Positions 7,049 to 8,397 of a stretch of DNA of 8,397 bases are shown here, piece after piece. How positions within the stretch are numbered: position 1 is the first letter of the stretch; each line of letters starts with the position of its first letter. The position numbers and the translations under genes are program-made. The notes below the pieces were generated by a model. The model did not search any database. It was not told the DNA's origin and was given only the letters and a program-made list of their open reading frames with translations. The stretch covers positions 1 to 8,397 of the forward strand of contig JAOULU010000059.1 in assembly GCA_029881855.1 (NCBI GenBank). Reading direction: 5' to 3'. The DNA comes from Nitrosomonas sp. GTDB taxonomy: Bacteria > Pseudomonadota > Gammaproteobacteria > Burkholderiales > Nitrosomonadaceae.

Positions 7049-8397
7049 ATGAATTTTATACCACCCGATTTTGCACCAGCCTACGCTGAGATATCCATGC
7101 TAGTCATGGTGTGTGTGGTAATGCTGGCTGATCTAGTGGCAGGTGAGAAGAGGCGCTATGTCCCCTATCTGTTGACACAGGCTGCACTACTAGGTTGTGC
7201 ATTGATTACGTTTGTAACATTCTCAACAGAAACCAGCTATACCTTCTCCGGCATGTACGTTGATGATGCCATGGCCGATATCCTTAAGTTAATGGTATAT
7301 GGCACTGTGTCAGCGGTGTTGATTTATTCGCATACTTATGTGAGCGACCGCGGCATGCTAAGTGGGGAGTATTACAGTTTAATATTGTTTGCTACCCTAG
7401 GTATGATGGTGATGATCTCAGCCAGTCATTTCCTGATACTCTATATCGGACTTGAGCTGCTTTCATTATCACTTTATGCGTTGGTTGCGCTACGCCGAGA
7501 CTCTCTGATGGCAACAGAAGCAGCAATGAAATTTTTTGTGCTGGGTGCATTAGCTTCAGGCTTCCTGCTTTACGGCATGTCTATGGTATATGGCGCGACG
7601 GGATCGCTACATGTAGCCAGCGTCTCAGATGCTATTCAGAGCGGAGAACTCAATCGGGAAGTACTGGTTGTCGGCTTAGTATTTATTGTCGCCGGTATCA
7701 GCTTTAAATTAAGTGCAGCACCTTTTCATATGTGGGCACCGGATGTTTATCAAGGGGCGCCTACCGCTATAACGTTATTTATTGGATCGGCACCAAAACT
7801 GGCGGCATTCGGTTTTGTAATGCGTTTGTTGGTTGAAGGCATGGGTGAAATGGTTGCTGATTGGCAAGGTATGTTGGTAATACTAGCTGTTATGTCGATG
7901 GCTGTCGGTAATATAGTGGCTATAGCTCAAACCAATATTAAACGTATGTTGGCTTATTCAACGATTTCCCATATGGGTTTCTTGCTGCTTGGATTTATTA
8001 GTGCTGATTGGAATGGATATAGCTCAGCATTATTCTATGTCATTGCCTATGTCATGATGACATTGGGCGCTTTCGCAATGATTATGCTTTTGTGCCGCAA
8101 TGGTTTCGAGGCTGAAAAAATCAGTGATTTTAAAGGACTTAATAAAAGAAATTCGTGGTATGCATTTATTGGATTATTGTTGATGCTGTCATTAGCGGGT
8201 ATACCACCATTAATAGGTTTTTATGCCAAACTTGCCGTATTACAAGCAGTTGTTAATGCAGGCTACATATGGCTAGCTGTTGCGGCAGTGCTGTTCTCAC
8301 TCATTGGTGCGTTTTACTATTTACGTATTATTAAGTTCATGTATTTTGATGAACCTGAAACTGACGAGCCGATTGTGCTCAAGAGTGATGCAAAACT
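7049..8397 (+). CDS. nuoN: NADH-quinone oxidoreductase subunit N, antiporter-like, 5' part (first 449 codons)
   Basis: NuoN (ND2 family) is the antiporter-like proton channel nearest NuoK. I translated the frame by hand: it is open from ATG 7049 to the window edge, giving 449 complete codons and two extra bases with no stop or frameshift. The N-terminus reads [20 protein letters not shown]. Axis residues are E136 ([18 protein letters not shown]), K220 ([20 protein letters not shown]), K250 ([15 protein letters not shown]) and K394 ([15 protein letters not shown]), matching E133, K217, K247 and K395 of E. coli Nuo[18 protein letters not shown] is the family's mid-protein motif. Family members are usually about 480-500 residues, so only the last few dozen residues are missing. 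The end of the visible sequence ([17 protein letters not shown]) is the hydrophilic loop before the last membrane helix. The gene starts 50 bp after nuoM. Confidence 0.97.
   Translation, partial: MNFIPPDFAPAYAEISMLVMVCVVMLADLVAGEKRRYVPYLLTQAALLGCALITFVTFSTETSYTFSGMYVDDAMADILKLMVYGTVSAVLIYSHTYVSDRGMLSGEYYSLILFATLGMMVMISASHFLILYIGLELLSLSLYALVALRRDSLMATEAAMKFFVLGALASGFLLYGMSMVYGATGSLHVASVSDAIQSGELNREVLVVGLVFIVAGISFKLSAAPFHMWAPDVYQGAPTAITLFIGSAPKLAAFGFVMRLLVEGMGEMVADWQGMLVILAVMSMAVGNIVAIAQTNIKRMLAYSTISHMGFLLLGFISADWNGYSSALFYVIAYVMMTLGAFAMIMLLCRNGFEAEKISDFKGLNKRNSWYAFIGLLLMLSLAGIPPLIGFYAKLAVLQAVVNAGYIWLAVAAVLFSLIGAFYYLRIIKFMYFDEPETDEPIVLKSDAK

Noticed and set aside
1..8397. Search for mobile elements, CRISPR arrays, tRNA or rRNA genes, or inserted cargo genes
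   Set aside because: Every stretch longer than about 80 bp is covered by a canonical nuo gene. I saw no repeat arrays, terminal repeats or foreign genes.

Overview
This window is an uninterrupted stretch of a bacterial nuo operon, which encodes the proton-pumping NADH:quinone oxidoreductase (respiratory complex I, NDH-1). All genes are on the + strand in the standard order nuoG (3' part) - nuoH - nuoI - nuoJ - nuoK - nuoL - nuoM - nuoN (5' part). The window cuts nuoG at its left edge and nuoN at its right edge. No gene is missing, broken, duplicated or interrupted by a mobile element.

The NuoG ending, the NuoH acidic loop ([13 protein letters not shown]) and the NuoJ and NuoK sequences read like those of betaproteobacteria. 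The moderately AT-rich composition and the overall style suggest a Nitrosomonadales-type organism (Nitrosomonas-like or a related methylotroph). That placement rests on family resemblance from memory, not on a search. A gammaproteobacterial host is less likely but not excluded.

Layout: 1-810 end of nuoG (peripheral arm); 833-1933 nuoH (membrane heel, quinone site); 1950-2438 nuoI (two 4Fe-4S clusters passing electrons toward quinone); 2458-3063 nuoJ and 3122-3427 nuoK (small membrane subunits next to NuoH); 3485-5431 nuoL, 5514-6998 nuoM and 7049-8397 nuoN (three antiporter-like proton channels). NuoG and NuoI carry electrons along the peripheral arm, NuoH couples quinone reduction to the membrane arm, and NuoJ/K/N/M/L form the proton-translocating chain. 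The acidic and lysine residues expected along the membrane axis are present in NuoK, NuoL, NuoM and NuoN.

Spacers between genes are 16 to 82 bp, with no convincing terminator and no strong internal promoter, so the genes are probably co-transcribed from a promoter upstream of the window. The few points worth a second look are small: nuoK appears to start with TTG behind a good Shine-Dalgarno site; short open frames fill some spacers and end at or next to the following start codon; and NuoH has a longer first loop than the E. coli protein. I found no evidence of a new biological system here.
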